DNA from: Echiichthys vipera
Lineage: Eukaryota; Chordata; Actinopteri; Perciformes; Trachinidae
Assembly: GCA_963691815.1 (NCBI GenBank)
Contig: OY829652.1
Span: forward strand, 15,751,579-15,815,578
Length of the DNA stretch: 64,000 bases
Direction: 5' to 3'
Of this stretch, positions 40,340 through 51,700 are shown in pieces. A model generated the notes under the pieces. The model was not told where the DNA came from. It worked only from the letters and a program-made list of their open reading frames with translations, and ran no database searches. Every line of letters begins with the position of its first letter. The stretch's first letter is position 1. The position numbers were made by a program, and so were the translations under genes.

Positions 40340-40912
40340 TTGATGAGCTTATATTAGCAAGCCAGCTAACGTTAGCCAGCTAGCTGTAACTTAGCTAAGC
40401 TGCTTCCATCATAACATTAGCTGATGGTAATTTGCGCGCAGCAAACCAGCCGACTAGCCATTGGAGTCGTGAATCTTTTGCCATTTCAGTTAGCTAGCAA
40501 TTTGTCCACATTAGCAAGCATGCTCACATTAGCAGCTAAAACCTTCCTCCTTCCTTTGGGATTTTTATCAGCACTGGGGTAAAAGGGTCTTGTTTTACCA
40601 CCACAACACATAGTCCTGTGCATCCGCTCCACACACTCTCAGCTTCAGCAGGGGTCTGATCCTGGACCACCCCAAGTCCAACTCCCTGTTGGCTGTAGGC
40701 GAGCTCAAGAGAGATAAAGGGCCTTGGGAGCGCACAATACGTCACACCGTTGTGAGTTTCCCAGAAAATGAGTCCCGGGTCCTTTACATAGAAGTCAGTC
40801 CATAGGCAATGGGGAAAGTCGGTGAAGTTCTCAATTTTTAGATTGTGTTACAACCCGTCGAAAGAAAAAGAGAGATTCATGTATGTAAAATGTTACACAC
40901 AGGACCTTTAAA
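40340..40912. repeat. Probable MITE-like repeat ending TTACACACAGGACCTTTAA
   Basis: The left part is dense in GCTAA/TTAGC words (for example GCTAACGTTAGCC, TAGCTAAGC). The right end ACACACAGGACCTTTAA is, inverted, the TTAAAGGTCC-TGTGTGT end that I recall from fish repeats. No matching left end was found, so the left boundary is a guess. Confidence 0.3.
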
Positions 40913-42599
40913 TAAAACAAACACTGTCAACAAAAAGTAGCCTACATTTTTCAGTCTTTTTTCTTTTTTTTAAGTCTTAGATAATTAGTCTGCAAGACCG
41001 CTTAATTGAGAATAGATTTTTGTCAGTGTTTTGGAGGACCAATGTTGGATGCAATATACACATGTGATGGCCAGACAAGATATCAGGGATTTGCTCATAC
41101 CACAGGCAGGCTTAGAGCAACAGCCTATTAGGTTTCCATTGATGTCTCTAAAGATTCAACAAAAGATAAGGCATCCACATCCAAAGCAGTGCTTACTTAC
41201 CTTCATTTGTGTACTTTGCACAGGCTAATTCTCACTCATGGTGGTATGTTTATGGTGTGAAACACAAGTTGACTGCCAGGTTACAGAATTCATCTTTCAC
41301 TTTGGAATTATTTGTGGGAGAAGGCACTTTGAATTAAAGTTAGGGGATATAGCGATATTAGACAACATCTGGTGTGAGGCCATCTCTGATTAGATATTTT
41401 GACGTTATTGTTTATACTGTGGCATCTACAGTATCCTATTATGTATTCGGGTGTATCAAGTTGTGGTGCAGCCCAGTTAGCGGTGGGGCTCTATGGATGG
41501 CAACTTTAGTAAGTCTACCACTTTGATTCTGACTAGAAAACAACTATATAATGTATTGCAATGGAATTAGTTAGAAATATGGATAGTGACCAGATGATGA
41601 ATTCTTATGACTTTAAAGTACATTAAAAACTATTCTACTAAGAATAATATTTTGTTTAACATGGGTTTCCCGCATAGAAATTAAAAGAGTGGCCCTGCAC
41701 TAAAATCGGCGAAGTGTAGCATCTTTTATGGGTTCTGTTATTTGTTCATTTGTAACTGGCAGTGTCATCCGCTCTGTACTGGAGGTTTCAGGATTTCTTT
41801 GACTGTGTCGAAGTCATTGTCTATTGAAAAATGTTTCACATATTAGACAAGCGGTTGAAGATGAATGAATTAATGAATGAATGGTTTCCAATTAGTGACG
41901 TGCCAACTAAAGCTTGCCTGCGATACATTTGAATCTCAAATTTCAGAGAAGTGCACAGACATCTCCTCCTTCAGGAGAGGAATGTGAAAACACCTCTTTG
42001 GTATAGTCAATTTCAGACATTTTAGAGGACATAAACATAAGAAGAACACATTTTTGAGTGGAGAGGGACTTCAACCTTTCTGCTAGCATCACAAACAGGT
42101 CAAAGTTTTTACTTATCCAGTGAAATGTCTCAGCGTCTAGATGGATTGGCACGGATATTCGTGTCCTCCTCAGGATTAATTGTAAGATCTTTCGCAATCC
42201 CTTAACTTTTTTCTAGCAGTGTTATCGAGTCAAAAATTGTATTACTCCAGTAGTTTGGTTTATGACAAAGAATCTGCTAAACTAATGACATGCCCATCAG
42301 CCTCAGATATTCAAATGTTAACTTTTGACAAACTTTTATATTAAGATGGTGAACTTGGTAAACATTAGCTTCTGGCAAGGTTATAGACTCAAATGTAAAC
42401 ATGAGTTATTGTTCCAACCCTTAATGCCTGGGTCTGTTAAAGTGACAGAATTGTTTTCCTTGTGTTTTGTTTTAGTCATATAACATTGTTGTACATATAA
42501 GCCCTTCTTTGAAACTAAAATGATTCCCCACTGCACAGCCACAGTTTAATGACAAACTCAGAGCTTCTCTATGGAAATCAGCAGTACAGTCAGATAGTA

Positions 42600-42690
42600 G
42601 CTTGTGATTGTTGTAAAGTGTCCTGAGATAACATTTGTTATGATTTGGCACTATAAATAAAACTGAATTGAATTGAATTGAATTGAATTT
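42600..42690 (+). mobile_element. L2-like LINE/SINE 3' tail with (ATTGA)n
   Basis: GTAAAGTGTCCTGAGATAAC, then GGCACTATAAATAAAACTG and five ATTGA units. This is the standard 3' end of a very common teleost retroelement tail. Only the end is recognisable. Confidence 0.75.
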
Positions 42691-43178
42691 AGCCCATGAC
42701 CCATTATCATTTCTGTAGTTGAGCGTAACTCTCAAAAACAAGTACACTCACATCACGTAATGATCATAACAACATGTCCTTCCCCCGACAGCTGTCTGAT
42801 GAAGCAGATGTCATGTTAGAACTGTTAGCTTCTCTGTTTTTGATAATTTCGTCGCCTGCTTAATTTCAAATGTCTTTATCGTCTCCTGATGCCACTGCAG
42901 CTCACTTCAGGCAAACAGCTCAGACTACTCACAAGGGCTTCCTTAGCAAATAAGAAGGCAATAACATTAGATGAGTGTGCAATGGTGAGTCGATGACAAC
43001 AATCTAATTATCTTTTAATTCAGCCTAAAACATGTCAACAATCATTGAATTATTTCCTGTTGAGATCTCACTAACTAGCATTTTATGGTGCCCTATAGAA
43101 AAATATATACTGTGTTTATTATTCAGTCTCCATTCTCTCTCAGCAGATCACTGGAGCATAATGTAAGTAGAGTCAGGT

Positions 43179-43245
43179 GTCTGTCTGTCTGCCTGTCTGT
43201 CTCTCTGTTTGTTTGTCTCTCTCTTTCTCTCTCATCATGTCTTGA
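43179..43245 (+). repeat. Interrupted TGTC/CT-rich microsatellite
   Basis: TGTCTGTCTGCCTGTCTG followed by CTCTCTGTTTGTTTG and CTCTCTTTCTCTCTC. A compound simple repeat. Confidence 0.8.
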
Positions 43246-44587
43246 TGTCTCATTAGCAGTGTGCTCTAGGGTTATTGATCCATTGGATACGTTAATTACG
43301 TTATCAAAGCTTGAGTTGTATCTTTCCATATAGTAAACACGGGAAATGAGGATCTGAGGTTTATTATGTTTGCTGTTTTCAGTCATTCGTTAGCGTGAGC
43401 CTCTGTCCAAACCCTGAGTCTAATTTCTCAGAAAATATAAATCGATTAGTTCACAGGCAGTAATAAAAGCTCATTGCATCCCATTTTATGACTATTTTCA
43501 CGGAAGGAATAGTTTTTGCTTTCTAACTTCTTCTGTTTTATTTCCATTATATAATAGCTGCGATGAACATTTATCGTCTTTATCAGATAATGTGGTGATC
43601 AATTTTATATATACTACCCAATCCTTACAAAAGTTATTCCAAGACACTTTACATATAGAATAGGTTTAGACCACACTTTAGGACTTATCCGAGAGTTACA
43701 CAGATCCAACAATTCCACCATGAGCATCAGCAAGTCATAATTGTAATATCACTTTGGTAATCCCCGGCTTTTTCATCTAGCGCCATCATTAGGTCAGAAT
43801 ATTTTTTTTCTAAAACCTTTTTTTTTTTTACTCACAACCTTAGTTTTTGCTAAACTACAATTGTGAGTAAGTATTACACCTCAGCATGTTAGGATTGTCA
43901 TGTCATTGCAGCAAAATATTGATTGCTGATTAATGTTGATGTTATTAAATAGTTATGTCACACAGCTGTGACACAACCCAGTCTGCTGGACTACAAAAGC
44001 AGTCACCCGGAAAGTGACTCAGTCCACACTTTGCTGAGCTTGTGTGCGTCTACAATAACAGTGTGTCCAAGGCAGCAGCTACAGTAGAAGCATTAGTGTG
44101 GCTTAATATGCCATACCGCAATGTGTCCCCAGCTTCTCTTGTTTGACTGTACTATGTTTTCTGTCCCCTTGGCTGTTCTGTTGTTCAGCTGTCAGACCAA
44201 AGTGCAAATTCTATCAGCAGGGGTTTATTCAATTCAGTTTTCTGTTGCCTGAAACCTGTGGACCAAGAAAATGGAATGATTTTCCCTTTTCACATTATAT
44301 ACACACCATCCAATTAGGGCTCCGAAACACAAGGGAGAGAGGAATAGGCAGGCAGAGAGTGGGCAGTATAAAAGAACAAAAGAGAAATGATAGTGAGACA
44401 GGTTATAGAATATAGTTGGAGAAAAAAAGAGACAAAAGAGATGATAAATATTGCGCCTTTGAATCCCATCATACTTGCTTGTAGACTCTGTTAAACAGAA
44501 TGGTATTGCTCTTGATGACCGTTTTTACTGAATCACTTTTAATGCTGTTTCCACTTAAATGTGTTTCCATGTCTTTTCTATGATATA

Positions 44588-44992
44588 GACTATGACTTGT
44601 TCATGATATTTTAAATGACATGCTATACTAGGACTTTTTAAAGACTTTTTCATGACAAACTATACTATGACTTTTTCATGATATTTTAAATTACATGTTG
44701 TGTGACTTTTTCATGACATTTTCCTGATATACTATACTATGACCTTTTCACAATATTTTAAATGACATACTATATTATGACTTTTTCTTGACATTTTTCA
44801 TGACATACCATACTATGACTTGTTTTATGATATCTTTCATGACAAACTATACTATGAGTTTTTCATGGTATTTTAAATGACATGCTATACTATGACTTCT
44901 TAGGAATTGTTTTATGACATTATAAACTATGGTTTTATGAAAATTCTTCATGATATACTATCAACTTTTTATGATATCTTTTATGGCATACT
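44588..44992 (+). repeat. Degenerate minisatellite, unit about 38 bp
   Basis: The consensus unit begins ACTATGACTTTTTCATGATA, continues TTTTAAATGACATGCTAT, and recurs from 44588 on with substitutions, indels and truncated units. Most copies start ACTATGA after CTAT. The unit contains imperfect palindromic TCATGA. It is non-coding. Confidence 0.8.
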
Positions 44993-44999
44993 TCACAAT

Positions 45000-47019
45000 C
45001 TGTGACATAAATAAAAATGGTTGTTTGGAAGGAAGGTAAAAACATACAGCAAAATCTAACATAGTGTCGTATGTGTTGGAATAGGTGCTTTATATGATTG
45101 AACATGATTCAATCCAAAGAAACTCAAAGTGTATTCCTCACTGCATCAGAATCTTGGTTTCAGCTTGTGATCTGCACCATGAGACAGATTTCCACCAACG
45201 TACTATCGCTTCGGAGTGCACTCTGTCAACAGCCCACTCCAGAATGAAGGTTAAATTCAGCACACATTTCTGATTGGTGCTCAGTGTTGCCCCACTGTAG
45301 CTGTCATAGACATAGCCACTGTACCTTGTGCTCCTGCAGTGGGTTTCAAATTACTGGGTGACTGAGTGAAAGTGACAAGATGACATTTACTGTTATTTGC
45401 AGCCTCTTAATGGGCTGAACTAAAGTGAAATATCACCATAAGTTTGTTGCAGAGCAAGCCAATCTCAGTGTTCAGCAGCAGGATTATGATTATATTCAGG
45501 TAGAGTTAAAAAAGAACAAATCACTACCAGACAAAACCACTGTAGCATTACGTTTTAAACCAACTAACTGTCTTGACTCTGCACACATACAAAAGTGTAT
45601 CTCAATAGTTAGGTTCACAGAAAGAGAGACAGAATAGTTCCATCACCAAGAGTTGTCTATGTGGCTTGTTAAAGACTATCTGGATTTAAGCGGCATAGTT
45701 TTGTTTAAAAATAGCCCTTTTGTCGATCACTCCATTGCAACATACTCTCCCTCTGTCATTATTGACAGCCCAGTGAACCTGCAGAAATATTCTCTTCAAA
45801 TGTCAGGTCACCAGTGAGATGACGGTGATGGTTGTGAAGGAAAATAAAATAAATCCATTTATCTTTTTTTTTTTACACGCAGTAATTTCCTGAATGTCAG
45901 CTCCATTTTACTAAAGTGACACAGTATCTTGCCTTCTGTGCCGATAATGTACTAATATAAAATTGACAACAGGTACTGCATGATTTTTTTTCTGTGTTTT
46001 AAAAGTCAGGTATCTATTAAAAAATACCATCAAGAGATGACTGCCACACAAACACCTTGCTCCAAAGACAGTCTGCTATCTCTATGTGAATAACTAAAGC
46101 TAATTGCCCTTGATTAAGAAACCTTGATTAAGGTGCAGCTTCTGAATTAAGAGGAAGCTCATGGTGATGATCTCTGTCTCTTTCTCCTCATTGTAATTGT
46201 TCATTTTAGTATTCATTTCATTTTTAATTGTTCCTGTCAAAAGACATTATGCATAAATGTAAGCCACTGTAGAACTACACCTTTCTCATCAGGTTGCCAC
46301 CAACTGACCTTAAATTAATATTTTCACAGCAGCACGCCATGCTGCTTCACTGCATCCACACAGTTAAGTCACGAATGGACAAATCGGCATCAATATTTTG
46401 TAATCTCCCTCATGACAGTGACATATTTTTTTCATTTACAAAACTGTGACAAAATTTGAAAAATGCTTTTAATTTCTCACGGCAGTAACTTTATTCTTTA
46501 GTGCTCCAAAAAACATGCAATAGTGTTGAGCCAGAAGCATATCCAACACAACTTTCCATTTCCTCAAACAAACAAAGTATCCAACTCAGATAATTTTGTA
46601 GCGGCCTGTTATCGAAATGCTCTAATTAGATTCCTATGCTTGAGAGGCTTGTAGGATGTTGATCATTGTTATTTCATGAGGCTTACAGTGCTATGAATCT
46701 CATCCTTTCATAATAACATTTTTAGTAGGGCCCTAAAGACATTCATAAACATGAAACAATAACTTCCCAATGAATGTCCATAAATCATTTCAGACATGTC
46801 CTATTTCTCAAATTATAGAAAAGATAAAATGCAGATAATTTGCATTTTGCATTAATTTTAATGCAACTGCAGCATGTTTTAGATTCCTCAACCACAGATA
46901 CTGTATTTTTGATGTTATCTCCATGTTGACCTTGATCATGTTGTCTGTTACAAAGAGAGGATTGAGATAGGAGATGTTTATATCGTGGGGAGAAAGCGGC
47001 ATTTCTTTCACTGAACAAA
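45000..47019. other. Non-coding stretch left of the L2-like tail
   Basis: AT-rich, no exon recognised. In human the end of COG5 (convergent with HBP1) would be expected in this neighbourhood, and I looked for it on the plus strand without success. Confidence 0.45.
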
Positions 47020-47239
47020 AACAGAGTGATGGCGCCCTCTGGCTTTGTGTTGCCCGTCTGTCTGTCCTGGGAGAGGCATCCCTCTTCCTGAGGATTTCCC
47101 CCTCGTTCAAGGGGTTTGTTTGGGTAGTTTTTAGTCATCTGAAGCGAAGAAAACAAATTGAGGGTGTCCTATGCCGTACAATTTGTAAAGCTCTTGAGGC
47201 AAATTTGCGATGTTAGGCTATACAAATAAAAAATGACTT
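47020..47239 (+). mobile_element. L2-like retroelement 3' end (longer copy)
   Basis: TCCTGGGAGAGGCATCCCTC, TCCTGAGGATTTCCCCC, GAGGGTGTCCTATGCCGTAC, TTGTAAAGCTCTTGAGGCAA and GCTATACAAATAAAAAATGA occur in the order typical of a widespread teleost retroelement tail. Two minus-strand frames across it are artefacts of this repeat. Confidence 0.75.
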
Positions 47240-48750
47240 GACGTGGCTAAACTGTCTTAAAATTGACAATATTGCATGTTTTACTGTTTTTATGTCTTTA
47301 ATATTGTGCAAGCACCAGGCTGCAAGGTAAATTAAGTCTTCCTTGTAAACATTCCAGTTAAAAGCTCATGATAGCTTCAAAAAAGCTTCATTTTCCTTTC
47401 CTTTCAGATCCCTTTACATCTCCAGGGGAAAATGCCAGTGATTATAAAATTCAATTAAAAACCTTTAACACTGTCTTCATTCAACCCCAGAGTGAATAGT
47501 CTTGCTTCTGTACAATTGTTTCTTTGGGCGGACTTTGTTACCATATGTGTGTGGTCTTTTTGATGAGGCAGAGAGAAACCTAAGAATAAAACACACTTTA
47601 ACAGTGTTGTTACCTGGAAACACCAGACTTTAATGGTCTGACATTTGGATCAATGGATATTCAAGAGCTCTTAAAGCTTGAGATAAAATGTGCCTGGTTC
47701 AGTGTCTCACTTAAAGCACTTGTTCATGAGGAAAAACGTGCAAAAACACGTTAACACATATTCAAACAAACAAAGAGCCAAGCATCCAGACAGGTTGTGA
47801 TTACAGTTTATGAAAAAGAACCGAACACTTGGATAAGATGCAAGTTTAAAAAAAAAAAATATTTATAATATGATACAAGCATATTTTGTGCAAGAGGTTG
47901 TTGGGGCTGTGAAACCTGTACATTATGAACAAAGCACTTAAAATTCAAGAGCAATCTGAAAGCAGAACCCGGCTACTGGGCCATGACTGTGTCAAACGGC
48001 TGTCATGATACTAGCTGTATTATACAAATGGTTTCCACCAGTATACAATGGCTGTATAGGATTAGATTACATATTTATATAAAGTGCAAAAGAAACAAAC
48101 ACTTACAGCGAAGGCCTGAAGTGCTTTGTGACTGAGTGTAAACCCACCACCACATGCTGAAAGCCCTCTCGTCGTATGGCCGGGTGGTTGGGCAAAAATC
48201 TAAAAACCTGGCAGGGCAGCATCACAAACTGTTGGCAAAAGTTCAGCTGCAGAATATATACTGTATAAAAATGTATGAAAGGGTTACCGATCTGTGCAAT
48301 ATATTGAATCTTACAAATATAATCAATTTGAACCATTGTGAAAAAGTTAGCTAAAATTCCCCTTTTTACAATTATAAATAGACACCTGTTGTATACTGCA
48401 CCTTCTGCACTGAAGCATAGCACCACATGCTCTCATTTTTTCAACCTTGAATATGAAATAACCTGTTATAAATGAGGTCCATTCTTTTTTCAGGGGGATA
48501 AAGTATCTTGGACATTAAAGGTATAAGAAAATATATGCACTGTTAGTGATTAGATTACATGTTTTGTTTATAGTTCATAATTCTGGTTGGTTTCTAATAA
48601 TGTTTCAAGGTTACAAAAAGCAAGTGAAATCAGCATCACAGTTGAGTCTCAAGAATACAGGAGAGCAAAGAGGCTTCAAGCAGTCCATCAGACTCAGTCC
48701 AGCACCTCTCCATTTCAAAGCGCCAGCAGCTGAGGTTTCTGGGGGATTAT
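47240..48750 (-). other. hbp1: Downstream flank and probable hbp1 3' UTR
   Basis: This stretch follows the hbp1 stop and is AT-rich and non-coding. No canonical AATAAA was seen on the minus strand within about 1 kb. Variant hexamers are present: TATAAA near 48074 and 48568, and ATTAAA near 47630. The true 3' end cannot be placed from sequence. Confidence 0.35.
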
Positions 48751-51700
48751 CTAGGTCTGCTGAGAACCCTGTTGAAAGACGACATGAAAGATAATTATAA
48801 TTTAACATGGAATGTTAGCATACAATGTGGATGCTATAAAAAAAATAAATTAAATAGTGCAGGGACTTTGGTCCTTACTGAGTTGGTTCTTTTACGTTTC
48901 CAGCAGTCTGGATTGAGTCTTTTCTGCTCCTCTGCCAGAGCCTTGGCCTCCATGGTGTACATCCTCCTCTCCTCATTCTTCATCTTCTTCCACTTGTCGC
49001 CCAGGATGACACTTATGGCTCTGGAGTGTAAGGTGAGAGACAGAAGATAAAGGGCTTAATATTACATATTGTCTTAATAGGATCTGTCTAACTATGTCGT
49101 TCTTTATTTTTTTGAGAGAAATAATGAATAACACTTAATAATAACACACATGTTTTTTTAGACTTAAGCTCCCTTATAAAACCTGGGTGTAAAAAAATCA
49201 TCACAAAGTATGTGATCAACAAAATGGCAAAGACATTGCTTAGTAAGTAACAAAAATGCACTAGTATAGAGTATTGTATGTCATGAAAATGTTTTTAAAA
49301 AAAAATTAAATTTAAAAAAAGTCAGGTAAAAATCATAGAAAATGTCCTAGTATAATATTTCACAAAAAATGAAAAGTAATTTTAAAAAGGTCACAGTAGA
49401 GTATACCAAATTAAATCATGATATAGTATGCCATAAAAAAATGAGCAGTATATCTCTCTTTAAATACTTTGTAAAGGGCCTTAATTGTCGCTAAAATGAT
49501 TAACTAACTGAATTAGGGACAGGAAGCTACGTAGCACGCACATGGCGACAGGGAGGTGATGGCAGTGTAAAAAATTGAGTCACACCTCCCGGTTCTGGTA
49601 GAACACAGGGATTTCTTAATGCCGTGCAAATTGGCCATTTATATTACAGACGTCCTGAGGTAAGACTATTTTACCCCACATCCCCATGTAAAACTAATCC
49701 CATCTGTATAGGGCTTAAGTGTGTCTCTGCTTTTAAACTGTCAATACACACTGTTCCTCCACCCTTATTCCCTACCAAACTTCCGTCCTATGAACTTTAC
49801 TCCCTCTCTCATTCAGGCATGTGTCTGTTGTTTTGCTGCGATCTCCAGGTCCAAGGCCCCCACTGACGCAGTGTGTTTGAACCTGGAGAAGTCATTTCTC
49901 TAGTGTACTACTACAAAAATTCAAAATTGCTCTCATGGTGTGCTTACTGTTTGTGATCACTCAATGTTTATTACCCACATTGGACAGATGACACCACATT
50001 CTCTTTCAGGACTGCACACAGAGAAATGTAATTGAAAGGAAGGCTTATGTGACAATACCCTACGATGTAACACTAATATAGTAATTAATTAACCTAAACT
50101 AGATGATTATGCTCAACAAAATACTTTGTAAAGTGCACTGGATCTCTGTGACTTCTGCATACCTGTTGTCCTTCCCAGGATACATCTGTGTGTACTCCAC
50201 TCTGTACTTCTTGGCAAAGAGCATGAAGGCATTCATTGGCCGCTTGCATTTTGTGGGCGTGGCACTACTGGCTGTCCCTGAGGTGTGGCTCCTGTTTGAT
50301 TTGCCAGTCGAGGGTTGTGGAGAGCTAGAGCGCTCCAGTTTATCACAGTCTGGACTGACAGCACCCCCGCTAGACAAGGAGGTCCTGCGCTGACGAGCCA
50401 TGCTGCTCAGAACATACACCGCTGAGGAGTCTAGCGGGGTGAAGTCATAACTGCAGGAGAAAAGGGAGACAGACGTCAATATTGATTTTTATGATCTGTT
50501 GTATTTCATCTGCAATTTTGTTTTTTCTAATTTGTGCATGTATTCTCTGTTACGAAATACCACCTTGTCACTTTAAAATTCTGTCATGAATCCATTTTAA
50601 AATGATGATTAGATGAGGAATCTTGGGTGTGTGTGTGTGCGTGCGTGTTTGCGTGTGTGCACGTCTGTGTACATGCTAAATAAATCTAGATTTATAGTGA
50701 GTTTTAGCTCATTGTTTAGCTATTTGTTACGCAGCTTTACCGATTTGATTAATTCTCACCAGTCTCATAATTATATTCTTATTTTTATGTGAAAAACAGT
50801 AGATGATTACGTTTATACTGTGATAACTTGTTTCTGCTGCAATCAAGTGGACACAAAAGGGATTGCAGGTTTAAACACGCTTGTTGGCATGAATGTCACT
50901 ATGAGAGCAGTGAGAGTGAATCCAAACAGTAAAGTAGCCGTACCACTAAACAATGAGCTGAAACGTATTATAAAGCTCTGTAAAGCATAAAGATAATCTT
51001 CTGTACATCGCATCGCTTGGAGCGACCCCTTTCAAAATCTCACATTGTCCTTTTATACATTTTTCTATAAAAATATCAATTATAGCAACTTTAAGTCTCT
51101 TGATTACACAAAAAAAGATCACATTAATTTTATGAGTTTACCTTCTGAAGGTATCAAAGACGACAGAGTCATCGCAGTTGATGGCTTCTGGGTGGTTTGG
51201 TGGCAGGCACACATTGCCTAACTGCATCTCATAGCAAGGGATCCCATGGTGGATCACAGTAAGGCTCGGATAAAAGGAAGACCACCCTGAAGAAACACAG
51301 ATGGTAAATTACAGATTACTTTGATCATACAGCTGTTGATATAAGTAAAAAAATATATTATTTTTTTATGTGGTAAACAACATTTGTTCAATGACATAGT
51401 GCAATAAAATATGTTTTTGACATTTGGCAGAACACAACCTGCAGTCAATATTTGTACTGAATTTGAACAGAAATAATCTAAAAATATTTTAATTTTACCT
51501 TTATTTTTGACAAAAAATGGGTGATCCAATCGGCATTCAGCTGATAGTAAGCCGGCATCGGGTGAACCAGGGTCAAAGGTCAGTTTCAGAACTGCCTGGC
51601 CAAAAGATATTGTCTCTTCGTGGCTCACCAACTTCAGCCCCTCTGAACCATATCTCTGTGAATGCAACAGAACACCAGCAAGATGAGCGTGGGGATCTTA

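Noticed and set aside
41943..42197. 84-codon minus-strand frame (ISVPIHLDAETFHWISKNFD...)
   Set aside because: No recognised domain, no splice sites of quality, and length within chance for this composition.
46785..47156. Two long minus-strand frames
   Set aside because: They overlap an L2-like retroelement tail read in the wrong direction.
50103..50393. 96-codon plus-strand frame
   Set aside because: It is antisense to the hbp1 HMG-box exon.
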